In this document: one piece after another, positions 55,759 to 64,000 of the stretch
Position numbering within the stretch: position 1 is the first letter of the stretch
Layout: every line of letters begins with the position of its first letter
DNA from: Nonomuraea sp. NBC_00507
GTDB lineage: Bacteria; Actinomycetota; Actinomycetes; Streptosporangiales; Streptosporangiaceae
Direction: 5' to 3'
Assembly (NCBI RefSeq): GCF_036013525.1
Contig: NZ_CP107853.1
Span: 4,960,001-5,024,000 of the forward strand
Length of the DNA stretch: 64,000 nucleotides
Position numbers and translations under genes: made by a program
The notes under the pieces: generated by a model
What the model was told of the DNA's origin: nothing
The model's database searches: none
Seen by the model: the letters and a program-made list of their open reading frames with translations, nothing else

Positions 55759-55772
55759 GGTAAGCGCTTTCC
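55759..55772. promoter_or_regulatory. Probable LacI-type operator at the pectate lyase start site
   Basis: GGTAAGCGCTTTCC is a near-perfect palindrome (pattern GGnAAGCGCTTnCC) placed five bases after the predicted transcription start, ideal for repression. The AAGCGCTT core is typical of LacI/CebR-like sugar regulators. Confidence 0.6.
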
Positions 55773-55897
55773 CTGCGGCGTCCGCCTTTGTTGTGGTGGC
55801 AGCATGCCGCTCCATTTCGCCATTTCCGCGCCGCCAGCGCGCGGATTCGTGCGCCCTCTAACCGGTCCCGGCATTCGACGACGAAGGTGAGACGAGG

Positions 55898-57445
55898 ATG
55901 AGACGAGCAGTCGCGTTGCGCTTCCAGGCGGCGCTGGCTACGGCGGCCATTGCGGCCGCGATCGGTGTGGTTTTACCGGCAATCCAGGCGTCGGCAGCAG
56001 CCGGCAGCGCCACCGGCTACGCGACCAGCAACGGTGGGACCACCGGCGGTGCGGGCGGGCAGACGGTGCGAGCCACCACGGGCACCGCGATCCACGCGGC
56101 CCTGTGCAGCCGGGCCAGCAGCAGCACCCCGATCACCATTCAGGTTGAGGGGACCATCAATCACGGCAACACCAGCAAGGTGTCGGGCACAAGCTGCAAC
56201 ACCGCCGACGGCCTGATCGAACTCAAGCAGATCAGCAACGTCACGATCATCGGAGTCGGCAGCGGCGCCGTCTTCGACCAGCTGGGCATCCACATCCGCG
56301 AGGCCAGCAACATCATCATCCAGAACGTGACCGTCCGGAACGTCAAGAAGTCGGGCTCGCCCATCTCCAACGGCGGTGACGCCATCTCCATGGAGAGCGG
56401 CGTCCGCAACATCTGGGTCGATCACGTCACCCTGGAGGCTTCGGGCGGGGAGTCGGAGGGTTTCGACGGCCTCTTCGACATGAAGGACAACACCCAGTAC
56501 GTGACCCTGTCCTACAGCATTCTGCGCAACTCCGGCCGCGGCGGGCTCATCGGGTCCAGTGAGAGCGACCTCTCGAACGGCTTCATCACGTTCCATCACA
56601 ACCTGTACCAGAACATCGACTCCCGCACGCCTCTGCTGCGTGGCGGCATCGCCCACATCTACAACAACTCGTACGTGAACCTCCACGAGTCCGGCATCAA
56701 CTCCCGGGCCGGGGGCCGCGCCAAGGTGGAGAACAACTACTTCAAGGACTCCAAGGACGTCCTGGGCACCTTCTACACCAGCGAGGCCGGCTATTGGCAG
56801 GTCGGCGGCAACATCTTCGACAACGTGACCTGGTCCAGCCCCGGCAGCGAGAACAATCCCGCCGGCCCCAACCCGGTGTCCAACACCACCGTCAGCATCC
56901 CGTACTCCTACAGCCTGGACGGGGCCGGCTGCGTGCCTGCCATCGTCGGCCAGACGGCAGGCGCCAACAAGGGTCTGCAGGTGTCGAACGGCAACTGCAC
57001 GCCCCAGACGCCGACACCGACCCCGACCACGCCTACGCCGTCAGCCACGCCTACGCCGTCAACCACCTCCACACCCGGCGGGACCAACCTGAGCATCGGG
57101 GCAGGCTCCGACGGCTCCAGCAAGGCCGATGGGACCAGCTACGGCAACGTGCGGGACGGCAACCTGAGCACCTACTGGTCGCCGGTCGGCTCGACCGGTG
57201 ACATCTCGATCAAGTGGAGTTCCGCCAAGACGGTGTCCAGGATCATCATCCGAGAGGCGTCAGGCTCCGCAGGCGCCATAGGGTCCTGGCAGGTCACCAA
57301 TGGCGGCACCGGCGCCGTCCTGGCCTCCGGCAGCGGCGCGGGCGCCATCACCTTCGTCCCGACCTCGCTGAGCAAGATCACCTTCAAGATCACCAGTTCG
57401 ACCGGCACGCCGAGGGTCGCCGAGTTCGAAACCTACGCGGCATAG
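55898..57445 (+). CDS. Secreted pectate lyase, PL1, with C-terminal discoidin-like domain
   Basis: A 515-residue exoenzyme that cleaves polygalacturonate by beta-elimination with calcium. Signal peptide about 1-34 (cut near ASAAAG), PL1 beta-helix about 38-367, Thr-Pro linker 369-394, F5/8-type C/CBM-like domain about 396-515. Ca-binding and catalytic segments are GGDAISME, EGFDGLFDMKD (Asp190, Asp195) and INSRAGGRAKVENN (Arg274). The linker DNA carries short tandem repeats encoding TPTP. A leader of about 140 bases follows its promoter. Confidence 0.93.
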   Translation: MRRAVALRFQAALATAAIAAAIGVVLPAIQASAAAGSATGYATSNGGTTGGAGGQTVRATTGTAIHAALCSRASSSTPITIQVEGTINHGNTSKVSGTSCNTADGLIELKQISNVTIIGVGSGAVFDQLGIHIREASNIIIQNVTVRNVKKSGSPISNGGDAISMESGVRNIWVDHVTLEASGGESEGFDGLFDMKDNTQYVTLSYSILRNSGRGGLIGSSESDLSNGFITFHHNLYQNIDSRTPLLRGGIAHIYNNSYVNLHESGINSRAGGRAKVENNYFKDSKDVLGTFYTSEAGYWQVGGNIFDNVTWSSPGSENNPAGPNPVSNTTVSIPYSYSLDGAGCVPAIVGQTAGANKGLQVSNGNCTPQTPTPTPTTPTPSATPTPSTTSTPGGTNLSIGAGSDGSSKADGTSYGNVRDGNLSTYWSPVGSTGDISIKWSSAKTVSRIIIREASGSAGAIGSWQVTNGGTGAVLASGSGAGAITFVPTSLSKITFKITSSTGTPRVAEFETYAA

Positions 57446-57448
57446 CAG

Positions 57449-57466
57449 GCCGTCCGCCCGGACGGC
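57449..57466 (+). terminator. Hairpin after the pectate lyase gene
   Basis: GCCGTCC-GCCC-GGACGGC, a 7-bp GC stem three bases after the stop and in the convergent gap with aguA. No T-run, as is common in actinobacteria; it could serve both genes. Confidence 0.55.
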
Positions 57467-57493
57467 GCGGTGCCCTCAGCATCCGTGAGGAGC

Positions 57494-58531
57494 TCATGCC
57501 GACCGGGCGGGCTGCTGCTGCGTGATGCAGTGGACGCCGCCGCCGCGAGCGAAGATCTCGCGTGAGTCCACCCCGACGACCCTGCGGCCGGGATAGACCT
57601 CGGCGAGGACGTCGAGCGCCTCCGGGTCGGCGGGATCGTCGAAGGTGCACGCCACCACGCCGCCGTTGACGACGAGGTGGTTGACGTAGCTGAAGTCGAC
57701 GAAACCCCGCCGGTCGCGGAGGGTCGCCGGAGCGGGAAGCCTGACGATCCGATAGGAGCGGCCGAGCACGTCGGTGGTACGCGACAGCGTGTCGACGACC
57801 TCGGCGGTGACCGCGTGATCCGGGTGTTCCGGGTTGCGTTGATCGTGGACGAGCACCGTCCCCGGGGACGGGAAGGTGGCGACGATGTCGACGTGGCCGC
57901 GGGTGCCGTAGACCTCGTAGTCCCGCGTGAGGCCACGGCGCAGCCAGATGGCCTGCTCCGCGCCGATCGTGGCGGCGAGCTCGCGCTCCACATCGTCCTT
58001 GCTCATGCCGGGGTTGCGTCCCGGGTCGAGTTGCACGGTCTCGGTGACCAGCACCGTGCCGAGCCCGTCGACGTGGATGCCGCCCCCCTCGTTCACCATC
58101 GCGGAGGGCAGGTACGCGCAGCCGGCGACGTCGGCCATGGCGGCGGCGACCTTGCTGTCGAGGTCCCAGGAGGCCCATTCCTGCCCGCCCCAGCCGTTGA
58201 AGCTCCAGTCGACGCCTCCCAGCCGTCCGTCGGCGTCGAGCACGAAGGTCAGGCCGATGTCGCGCATCCACGCATCGTCGAGTGGCTGCTCGACGATGGT
58301 CACCTCACGCGAGAGCCGCGTACGAGCGTCGGCGACGTCGGACGGGTCGACCACCATGATCACGGGCTCGAACTCGAGGATCGTGTGCGCGACCTGCGTC
58401 CAGGTCCTCCGGGCGATGTCGATTTCCTCCGCGTTGCCGCCGAGCGCCGGTGAGGCCGGTGGGAACGCCATCCACGTGCACTCGTGCGGCGCGGTCTCGG
58501 CCGGCATCCGCCAGCGCATGGGCTCGCTCAC
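57494..58531 (-). CDS. aguA: Agmatine deiminase
   Basis: A 345-residue enzyme converting agmatine to N-carbamoylputrescine and ammonia. RMPAETAPHECTWMAFP opens the family, DDAWMRDIG and NEGGGIHVDG bind substrate, and Cys335 in GGGVHCITQQQP is the nucleophile. GTG 58531 overlaps the aguB stop (GTGA) and lies four codons before the alternative ATG. Second enzyme gene of the tetR-aguB-aguA operon. Confidence 0.95.
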   Translation of the reverse strand: MSEPMRWRMPAETAPHECTWMAFPPASPALGGNAEEIDIARRTWTQVAHTILEFEPVIMVVDPSDVADARTRLSREVTIVEQPLDDAWMRDIGLTFVLDADGRLGGVDWSFNGWGGQEWASWDLDSKVAAAMADVAGCAYLPSAMVNEGGGIHVDGLGTVLVTETVQLDPGRNPGMSKDDVERELAATIGAEQAIWLRRGLTRDYEVYGTRGHVDIVATFPSPGTVLVHDQRNPEHPDHAVTAEVVDTLSRTTDVLGRSYRIVRLPAPATLRDRRGFVDFSYVNHLVVNGGVVACTFDDPADPEALDVLAEVYPGRRVVGVDSREIFARGGGVHCITQQQPARSA

Positions 58532-59496
58532 GCGGGCACCTCGCCGTAGGGCTTGCCCGGCTCGACGGGGGCGGTCAGAGGCCCATAGGTCTCGGGCCGG
58601 CGGGTGGTGAGGAAGGGGAAGAGGTCGAGCCAGTCGCGCCGCTGGTCGAGGTCGAGGTCGGCCACCAGGACAGCCTCCTCGTCCCGGGGCGCCTGGACGA
58701 GGACGCGGCCGTAGGGGTCGGAGATGAACGACGAGCCGTAGAACCTCAGGGCCCCTTCGTCGCCCGTCCGGTTGGGGACGACCATGAAGGTCCCCGCCGT
58801 GATCCCGTTCGCGACGATGACCTGCTGCCAGAGCGGCTGGGTGTCGAACGCCGGGAACTCCGGCTCGGAGCCGATCGCGGTCGGATAGACGAGGACTTCG
58901 GCGCCGGCCAGGGAGTACGCCCGGGCCAGCTCGGGGAACCATTGGTCCCAGCAAGTGGGAAGGCCGAGGCGCACCCTGTGCAGCCGATCGACCTCGTAGA
59001 CCGGATAGGGGTCGTCCGCCGGCCCGGCCCGGAAGTAGGTGTCCTCGTAGTATCCATCGGTGATCGGGATGTGCAGCTTGCGCGTACGGCCGACCAGATC
59101 CCCCTCCGGGGAGACGAGGATGGCCGTGTTGAAGCCGAGCCCGTCCGGGCCGTCGGCCCTTTCATAGACGGAGGCGTGCACGAAGACCCCGTGCGCTTTC
59201 GCCGCGCCTGCCGCGAACGTGTACGTCGGTCCGCTGGTCAGGGGTTCGGCCGTGTCGCCGGGTCGCCCGGTGGCCCGCTCGTGCGCAGGGTATTTCGCCA
59301 GGGTCAGCTCCGGCAGGAACACCACCTCGGCGCCCGCACGCGCCGCGACGCCGATGGCGTCGGTGAGCGCACCGGTGAGCTCGTCGGGGTCGGGACGCCA
59401 GGCGTGCTGCACGAGCCCGACACGCAAGGGTGAGCGCTGCGGTGTGCGGACCCGGGCAGGCGACGGCGGCGGGTTCAGCTGGGTGAGGACCTTCAT
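58528..59496 (-). CDS. aguB: N-carbamoylputrescine amidase
   Basis: A 322-residue nitrilase-superfamily enzyme giving putrescine from N-carbamoylputrescine. The triad is Glu63 (FLPELTLAKYP), Lys140 (GRTRKLHIP) and Cys182 (LPTCWDQWFPE). AAGGAGA precedes ATG 59496, which overlaps the TetR stop (ATGA). About 24 extra residues precede the usual family start (LRVGLVQHAW). With AguA it makes the two-step agmatine-to-putrescine route. Confidence 0.93.
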   Translation of the reverse strand: MKVLTQLNPPPSPARVRTPQRSPLRVGLVQHAWRPDPDELTGALTDAIGVAARAGAEVVFLPELTLAKYPAHERATGRPGDTAEPLTSGPTYTFAAGAAKAHGVFVHASVYERADGPDGLGFNTAILVSPEGDLVGRTRKLHIPITDGYYEDTYFRAGPADDPYPVYEVDRLHRVRLGLPTCWDQWFPELARAYSLAGAEVLVYPTAIGSEPEFPAFDTQPLWQQVIVANGITAGTFMVVPNRTGDEGALRFYGSSFISDPYGRVLVQAPRDEEAVLVADLDLDQRRDWLDLFPFLTTRRPETYGPLTAPVEPGKPYGEVPA

Positions 59497-60104
59497 GATG
59501 TCTCCTTCAGCCGTGGTGGCGACGACGGGTTCGGACGGAGGTGCACCAGACGGGCCGTGGCCTCGGAGAGCAGGCCGTGTGCTTCCTCGACGGTGAGCTC
59601 TCCGGCGAGCCAGCGGTTGGCGAGGCCCTCGACGAGCGCGGTCAGGATCGTCGCCGTCCGCGTCGAGTCGGAGGTCGCGGCTGTCCCGTCGTCGATCTGG
59701 ACGGCCGCGACCGACCGGGCCACCTCCTGGATCCAGGCGGACGTGGTGCGGCGCAGCGGCTCCCGGAGCTCGGTCTCGAACACGGCGAGGGCACGCAGCT
59801 CGTTCCAGGCCGCGGAGTTCTCTCGTACTTCCGTGTCGTCGTCGATCTCGGACAGGAGCTGCTGCTCGAGTTTCGCGAAGGCCGACAGGCCGGCGTCCGC
59901 ACGCCGGGCGCGCACGTCGTTGGCGTGGGCGTTGATGTAGTCCAACGTCGCGCTGAGCAGTCCGGCGCGGTCGGTGAAGTGGTAGTAGAGCAGGCCGGGG
60001 GAGACGTCGGCCTCCTCCGCGACGTCGGTGACGCGCAGACCGCGGACGCCGTCCCGGGCGATGCGCCGTGCGGCCGCCCGGAGGATCTGGGTGCGTCGAT
60101 CCAT
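59493..60104 (-). CDS. TetR-family regulator of the agu operon
   Basis: A 203-residue regulator with an HTH at about 7-52 (VTDVAEEADVSPGLLYYHF). AGGAGG lies ten bases before ATG 60104. It is first in the tetR-aguB-aguA operon, with a symmetrical site in the promoter (60173-60188), so it is probably autoregulated and induced by agmatine or a product. Confidence 0.9.
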   Translation of the reverse strand: MDRRTQILRAAARRIARDGVRGLRVTDVAEEADVSPGLLYYHFTDRAGLLSATLDYINAHANDVRARRADAGLSAFAKLEQQLLSEIDDDTEVRENSAAWNELRALAVFETELREPLRRTTSAWIQEVARSVAAVQIDDGTAATSDSTRTATILTALVEGLANRWLAGELTVEEAHGLLSEATARLVHLRPNPSSPPRLKETS

Positions 60105-60161
60105 CAGACGCCGGCCTCCTCGTCGATCAACTGGCTCGTGGACCACGAGCGCCATCCGGGC

Positions 60162-60190
60162 AGTGTGTCCCAGACTGAAAATTCAGTCAA
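60162..60190 (-). promoter_or_regulatory. Promoter of the agu operon
   Basis: On the minus strand TTGACT (60190-60185) and CACACT (60167-60162) are 17 bases apart. Transcription would start near 60155, about 50 bases before the TetR ATG. Confidence 0.5.
60173..60188. promoter_or_regulatory. TetR operator in the agu promoter
   Basis: GACTGAA-AA-TTCAGTC has perfect 7-bp arms and overlaps the -35 and spacer of the agu promoter, as expected for autorepression. Confidence 0.7.
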
Positions 60191-60223
60191 GGGCCGTGAT
60201 GGTCCCACTTGCATAAGGCCGTT

Positions 60224-60841
60224 TCAGGCCTGCGCCTGGGTGCCCAGCATGTGGCGGGCGTGCCTGAGGAACCCCTCGAGGGCCAGTTCGAACGCACGGT
60301 CGGCGCGGTTGTCGCCGATCGCGTCAAGGGCTTCGGCCAGGCGCGGGGTGGCCGTGTCGTCGGCGATCTCCCACATGGCCTCGGGAGCGGCGAGGTCGAG
60401 GGCCGAGCCGAGGACGAGGTTCTCCAGGGCGACGATGACCGGCATGACGTCCGGCAGCGGGAAGCCGGCCTCGAGGAGCAGGGTGACGGCCCGCTCGTAC
60501 TGTTCGAGGACGCGTGGGGCGCGTACGGGTGAGGTCATCAGCATCGGAATGGCCCGGGGGTGGGTCGCGAACGCGGCGCGATAGGACCGGGCCCAGGTCA
60601 TCAGGGCCGCGTCCCAGGGCCGGATGTCCAGGGCGGTGATGTCGATGCGCTGCGCGATCCGCTCACGGAGCAGCTCGACGATGCCGTCCCGGCCATCCAC
60701 ATGGTGATACACCGAACCGGTCTGCACCCCGAGGCGGCGCGCGATCTGGGGGACGCTGAACTCGCCCTGCGCGTCGACGATTTCCAGCGCGGTGGTGGTG
60801 ATGCGCTCCCGGTCGAGCAGGGGTGTGCGCGGCCGTCCCAT
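60224..60841 (-). CDS. TetR-family regulator, probably of the permease-amidohydrolase operon
   Basis: A 205-residue regulator with an HTH at about 10-55 (SVPQIARRLGVQTGSVYHHV) and a TetR_C-like domain of the VanZ/TetR type. AGGAGGAA precedes ATG 60841. It is divergent from the APC permease, 143 bases away, with an 18-bp dyad between them. Confidence 0.88.
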   Translation of the reverse strand: MGRPRTPLLDRERITTTALEIVDAQGEFSVPQIARRLGVQTGSVYHHVDGRDGIVELLRERIAQRIDITALDIRPWDAALMTWARSYRAAFATHPRAIPMLMTSPVRAPRVLEQYERAVTLLLEAGFPLPDVMPVIVALENLVLGSALDLAAPEAMWEIADDTATPRLAEALDAIGDNRADRAFELALEGFLRHARHMLGTQAQA

Positions 60842-60886
60842 GGTCGGTGTTCCTCCTGGAGGGGCTTCCCTAAATTCTGAAGGTGA

Positions 60887-60904
60887 GGTTACATTGCGGA
60901 AACC
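60887..60904. promoter_or_regulatory. Interrupted dyad in the TetR/APC intergenic region
   Basis: GGTTACATTGCGGAAACC has arms GGTTnC and GnAACC around a 6-base centre, located between divergent genes. A plausible operator for the adjacent TetR. Confidence 0.4.
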
Positions 60905-60984
60905 GAAAGCCTTTAGGTTAATTGGCAACGGACACGCCACACACCCGCCTCTCTGTCTTCACCCCCAGCTAGAAGGGCTTCTCC

Positions 60985-62460
60985 ATGCCCGTTACCCACT
61001 CCGCGTCCAGCTCCGGTGGGAGCGCCACGGCCCCGGCCCCATCCCTGCGCTCCGGCTCGCTCGGAACCACGGACATCGCGTTCTTCGTCATCTCCGCCGC
61101 CGCCCCGCTCACGGTGATGGCCGGCGTCGCGCCACTCGCGATCATGCTCGGCGGGATCGGCGCCCCCACCGGCTACCTCATCGCCGGCATCACCCTCGCC
61201 GTCTTCGCCGTCGGCTTCACCACCATGAGCCGCCACGTCCGCAGCGGCGGCGCCTTCTACGCGTACATCACCCGTGGTCTCGGCCGCACAGCCGGGATCG
61301 GAGCCGCGCTGCTCGCGCTGGTCGGCTACAACGGCATGGAGATCGGCGTCTACGGCCTGCTCGGCTCCGCCACGCAGGGCACCGTCCAGGCCCTGTTCGG
61401 GGTGGACATCCCCTGGCTGCCCATCTCGTTGGCGGGGCTGCTGCTCATCGGCTACGGCGGATACCGGTCCATCGAGTTCGGCGCCAAGGTGCTCGGCGTC
61501 CTGCTGGTCGCGGAGATCGGCATCCTCGTCCTGCTGGCCGGCGGCGTGCTCATCAAGGGCGGCGCGAGCGGGCTGTCGCTCGCCTCCCTCGCGCCGGGCA
61601 ACGTGCTGGTGCCCGGTACGGCCGCCGTGCTGGCGTTCGCGTTCGCCGCGTTCACCGGCTTCGAGTCGACCGTCATCTACCGTCGCGAGGCCAGGAACCC
61701 CGCTCGCACGGTGCCGCGCGCGACGTATCTCGCCGTCGGATTCCTGGGCCTGTTCTACGCGTTCATCGTCTGGATCGCGATCCAGGCGTTCGGGAACGCG
61801 CAGGTCGTCGCGGCGGCCGGCGCCGATCCTGCCGGGCTGTTCTTCTCCGCCATCACGACGTACGTCGGGGCATGGGCGGCCGACCTGATGCACATCCTCA
61901 TCGTCACCAGCGTCCTGGCCTCCCTCCTGGCCTTCCACAACGCCATCAACCGCTACGGCCTCGCCCTCGCCGAGGAAGGAATCCTGCCGAAGGCGCTGGG
62001 CCGCGTGCACCCGCGCCACGGCTCCCCTTACGTCGCCGGTCTCGTCCAGACGGTCCTCGGCGCCGTCGTCGTCGTCGCCTTCGCCGTGGCCGGAGCCGAT
62101 CCGTACGGCCAGCTGCTGCTCTGGGTCAACACGCCCGGCATGCTCGGCCTGATGACGCTGCAACTGCTCGTCGCGCTCGCCGTGCCGTTCTACTTCCGGC
62201 GCGTCAACCACCGGGAAGGCGTGCTGCGCACCGTCGTGGCTCCCATCGCCGCGGCGGTGCTCCTCACCGCCGCCATCACGCTGGTGATCACTCACCTCGA
62301 CCTGTTCACCGGCGCCTCCGCGACCGTCAACACGCTTCTCGCGGCCATCGTCCCCCTCGTCTTCCTGGTCGGGCTCGCGCTCGCCTGGCGGCTGCGCCGG
62401 GCCAGGCCTGAGGTCTACGAGCACTTCGCGGCCGAGCCGCCGGCCGACGCCGGCGACTGA
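60985..62460 (+). CDS. APC-family amino acid/polyamine permease
   Basis: A 491-residue transporter with about 12 helices. ISAAAPLTVMAGVAP is the substrate-binding unwound helix 1 region; FAFAAFTGFESTVIYRREA and NPARTVPRATYLAV are also typical of APC members. AGAAGGGC precedes ATG 60985. It is followed after 53 bases by the amidohydrolase gene. Near an agmatine pathway it may carry an amine or amino acid; the substrate is not readable. Confidence 0.92.
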   Translation: MPVTHSASSSGGSATAPAPSLRSGSLGTTDIAFFVISAAAPLTVMAGVAPLAIMLGGIGAPTGYLIAGITLAVFAVGFTTMSRHVRSGGAFYAYITRGLGRTAGIGAALLALVGYNGMEIGVYGLLGSATQGTVQALFGVDIPWLPISLAGLLLIGYGGYRSIEFGAKVLGVLLVAEIGILVLLAGGVLIKGGASGLSLASLAPGNVLVPGTAAVLAFAFAAFTGFESTVIYRREARNPARTVPRATYLAVGFLGLFYAFIVWIAIQAFGNAQVVAAAGADPAGLFFSAITTYVGAWAADLMHILIVTSVLASLLAFHNAINRYGLALAEEGILPKALGRVHPRHGSPYVAGLVQTVLGAVVVVAFAVAGADPYGQLLLWVNTPGMLGLMTLQLLVALAVPFYFRRVNHREGVLRTVVAPIAAAVLLTAAITLVITHLDLFTGASATVNTLLAAIVPLVFLVGLALAWRLRRARPEVYEHFAAEPPADAGD

Positions 62461-62513
62461 CGCCACGCGCCTCGGCCAACATCCCCGCGACCAGCCAAGG
62501 AGACTCTCCCCGC

Positions 62514-64000
62514 ATGTCCACCGCCGACCTCGTCATCACCGGCGCCCGCGTCCGCACCCTCGACCCCGGGCGTCCGTATGCCTCCGCGGTCGCCGTACGC
62601 GACGGGCTGATCGCCGCCGTCGGTGACGCGGGGGACGTGGCCCCCTGGCGCGGACCCGGCACGGAGATCGTGGACCTGGCCGGCGCCTGGCTGGTGCCCG
62701 GCCTGGTCGACAGCCACAGCCATCCCGTGTGGGGGCTCGAGATGGCCACCGGTCTCGACCTGACCGAGGTCCGCGACCTCGACGGGCTACGGGCGGCGCT
62801 CACCGGGGCAGAGCGAACCGACGGCTGGGTCGTCGGCTTCGCCCTGGACCACAACGTCTTCGGCGGCCGGCCCATCGACCGCGCGCTGGTGGAGGACGTC
62901 CTGGACGGTGCCCCTGCCTTTCTGCGCCTGTACGACGGCCACTCGGCCCTCGTCACCGCGGCCGCGCTCAAGGCGGCGGACATCACCGGCCCCCGGGCGT
63001 TCGCCCAGCGCTCGCACATCGCCACCGACGCCGGCGGACGGCTGACCGGACATCTCATCGAGCACGCAGCGATGGACCTGGTCACGGCCGTCATGCCCAA
63101 GCCGTCGCCCGCGGAGCGGCGCGTCCGCCTGCTCGAGCTGCTGTCCGCCATGGCCGCCACCGGACTGACCGGGGCCCACGTCATGGACCTCGGCGACCTC
63201 GGCCTGGTCGACGCCATGGCGCAGGAGAGCGTCCTGCCGCTGCGGCTGCGCTTCGCCCCCTGGTGCATGCCCGGCGACGGCGGCGAAGCCCTGGAGGAGC
63301 TCGTCGCGCTGCAGAGCCGCAGGGGACGGCACTGGCGGGTCGGCGGGGTGAAGTTCTTCATGGACGGCACAGTGGAGGGCGGCACAGCGTGGCTGGAGCA
63401 TCCGGACTGCCACGGACAGGGCACCGAAGCGTTCTGGCCCGACCCCGCCGCCTACAGCCACGCCGTGCGCTTCCTGCACCGCGCCGGGGTGCGGACGGCC
63501 ACCCACGCGATCGGGGACGCGGCCGTGCGCCACGTTCTCGACACCGTCGAATCGCTCGGGCCCGGTGGACGCCTCGCCCATCGCGTGGAGCACATCGAAT
63601 CGGTGCCCGACGACACGGTGGCACGATTCGCCCGCCTGGGCGTCATCGCCTCCCTGCAGCCACCGCACACCGGCTACACCCGCGCCGACCGGTCCGACGA
63701 ATGGTCCATCCGGCTGGGGGAGGCGCGCGCCTCCCGGGCCTGGCGCATGCGGGACCTTCGCGATGCCGGCGCGGTCGTCGCGCTCGGCTCGGACTGGCCC
63801 ATCGCCCCCTACGACGCGCGCGCCGTCCTCGCGACCGCACGCACGCCCCGGGGCGCGGCCTCCTCGCGGCCGGGACTCTCGGGCCTTCAGGCCCTGGAAG
63901 GCTGCACCACACACGCGGCGCTCGCCGCCGGCGAGGCCGCCGTCGCCGGCCGCATCGCCGAAGGGTTCCGGGCCGACCTGACCGCGCTGGGGCTCGACCC
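62514..64000 (+). CDS. YtcJ-like metal-dependent amidohydrolase (3' end outside window)
   Basis: The first 495 residues of an amidohydrolase-3 family enzyme; the frame is still open at the window edge. Metal-binding motifs are DSHSHP (HxH), VKFFMDGTVEGG, ATHAIGDAAV, HRVEHIE and LGSDWPIAPYD. AAGGAGA is ten bases before ATG 62514. It is probably co-transcribed with the APC permease, so an imported amide, ureide or hydantoin-like compound is a likely substrate. Confidence 0.92.
   Translation, partial: MSTADLVITGARVRTLDPGRPYASAVAVRDGLIAAVGDAGDVAPWRGPGTEIVDLAGAWLVPGLVDSHSHPVWGLEMATGLDLTEVRDLDGLRAALTGAERTDGWVVGFALDHNVFGGRPIDRALVEDVLDGAPAFLRLYDGHSALVTAAALKAADITGPRAFAQRSHIATDAGGRLTGHLIEHAAMDLVTAVMPKPSPAERRVRLLELLSAMAATGLTGAHVMDLGDLGLVDAMAQESVLPLRLRFAPWCMPGDGGEALEELVALQSRRGRHWRVGGVKFFMDGTVEGGTAWLEHPDCHGQGTEAFWPDPAAYSHAVRFLHRAGVRTATHAIGDAAVRHVLDTVESLGPGGRLAHRVEHIESVPDDTVARFARLGVIASLQPPHTGYTRADRSDEWSIRLGEARASRAWRMRDLRDAGAVVALGSDWPIAPYDARAVLATARTPRGAASSRPGLSGLQALEGCTTHAALAAGEAAVAGRIAEGFRADLTALGLD

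Larger units (their letters stand above)
55460..55897. other. Intergenic region upstream of the pectate lyase gene
   Basis: This 438-base stretch is less GC-rich than its neighbours and carries the pectate lyase promoter (55718-55747) and operator (55759-55772), leaving a 5' leader of about 140 bases. I see no gene in it and nothing distinctive in its first 250 bases. Confidence 0.6.

Noticed and set aside
57000..57080. Short tandem repeats as a CRISPR or minisatellite
   Set aside because: They encode the Thr-Pro linker of the pectate lyase in frame and lack spacers.
60913..62466. 517-codon minus-strand frame opposite the APC permease
   Set aside because: Acidic, Gly-rich shadow of hydrophobic codons, without homology features.

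Overview
The window is GC-rich throughout, with strong G/C preference at third codon positions, many GTG starts and many ATGA/GTGA stop-start overlaps. The gene families point to a soil or plant-associated actinomycete: an AfsR/SARP-type regulator, an IdeR/DmdR-type iron box, CUT1 sugar importers without their own ATPase, and a GntR-linked ACC deaminase. A Streptosporangiales-like or Streptomyces-like genome is plausible, but the genus cannot be fixed from sequence reading. No rRNA, tRNA, CRISPR array or origin was seen.

Layout. (1) 1-2324: the 3' end of a probable GTPase gene plus a GAP1-like partner with a C-terminal membrane anchor, resembling an NTP-dependent conflict module. (2) 2438-3931: a secreted S33 tripeptidyl aminopeptidase. 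(3) 4324-8935: a SWIM zinc-finger/DUF6493-like operon ending in a 22-codon stub. (4) 9092-27913: a large glycoside-catabolism island with alpha-L-rhamnosidase, GPH-type transporter, TetR, SDR, beta-glucuronidase, GH1, a second related TetR, a second GH2, LacI, a six-hairpin glycosidase and a sugar ABC importer. None of the glycosidases has a signal peptide, so import followed by intracellular deglycosylation is likely. (5) 27937-35249: a decayed DUF3800-like gene, a VOC protein, an AfsR-like regulator, a Drr-type ABC exporter and an AraC regulator. (6) 35307-36611: an orphan nuoH. (7) 36721-38443: a GntR regulator with a perfect 24-bp palindrome over its start, followed by ACC deaminase.

(8) 39148-42151: a DHA2-type efflux gene split by a TnpB-only IS200/IS605-family element. 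Removing the element restores the reading frame exactly. (9) 42223-45831: methyltransferase, XRE-cupin regulator, membrane protein, isochorismatase remnant and secreted hydrolase. (10) 46060-53566: an iron-siderophore import operon under an iron box, co-oriented with an asymmetric heterodimeric ABC exporter-fold pair. (11) 53724-57466: a decayed GH43-like gene, a BtrH-like protein and a secreted pectate lyase with a promoter and operator. (12) 57494-64000: an agmatine-to-putrescine operon (tetR-aguB-aguA) with a clear TetR operator, then another TetR, an APC permease and an amidohydrolase that runs off the window.

Together the genes suggest life on plant polymers and plant metabolites: glycosides, pectin, ACC and polyamines. 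The most testable observations are the naturally programmed TnpB insertion, the glycosidase set matching a Rha-Gal-GlcA chain, the GntR palindrome over the acdR start, and the complementary degeneracy of the paired ABC exporter subunits.
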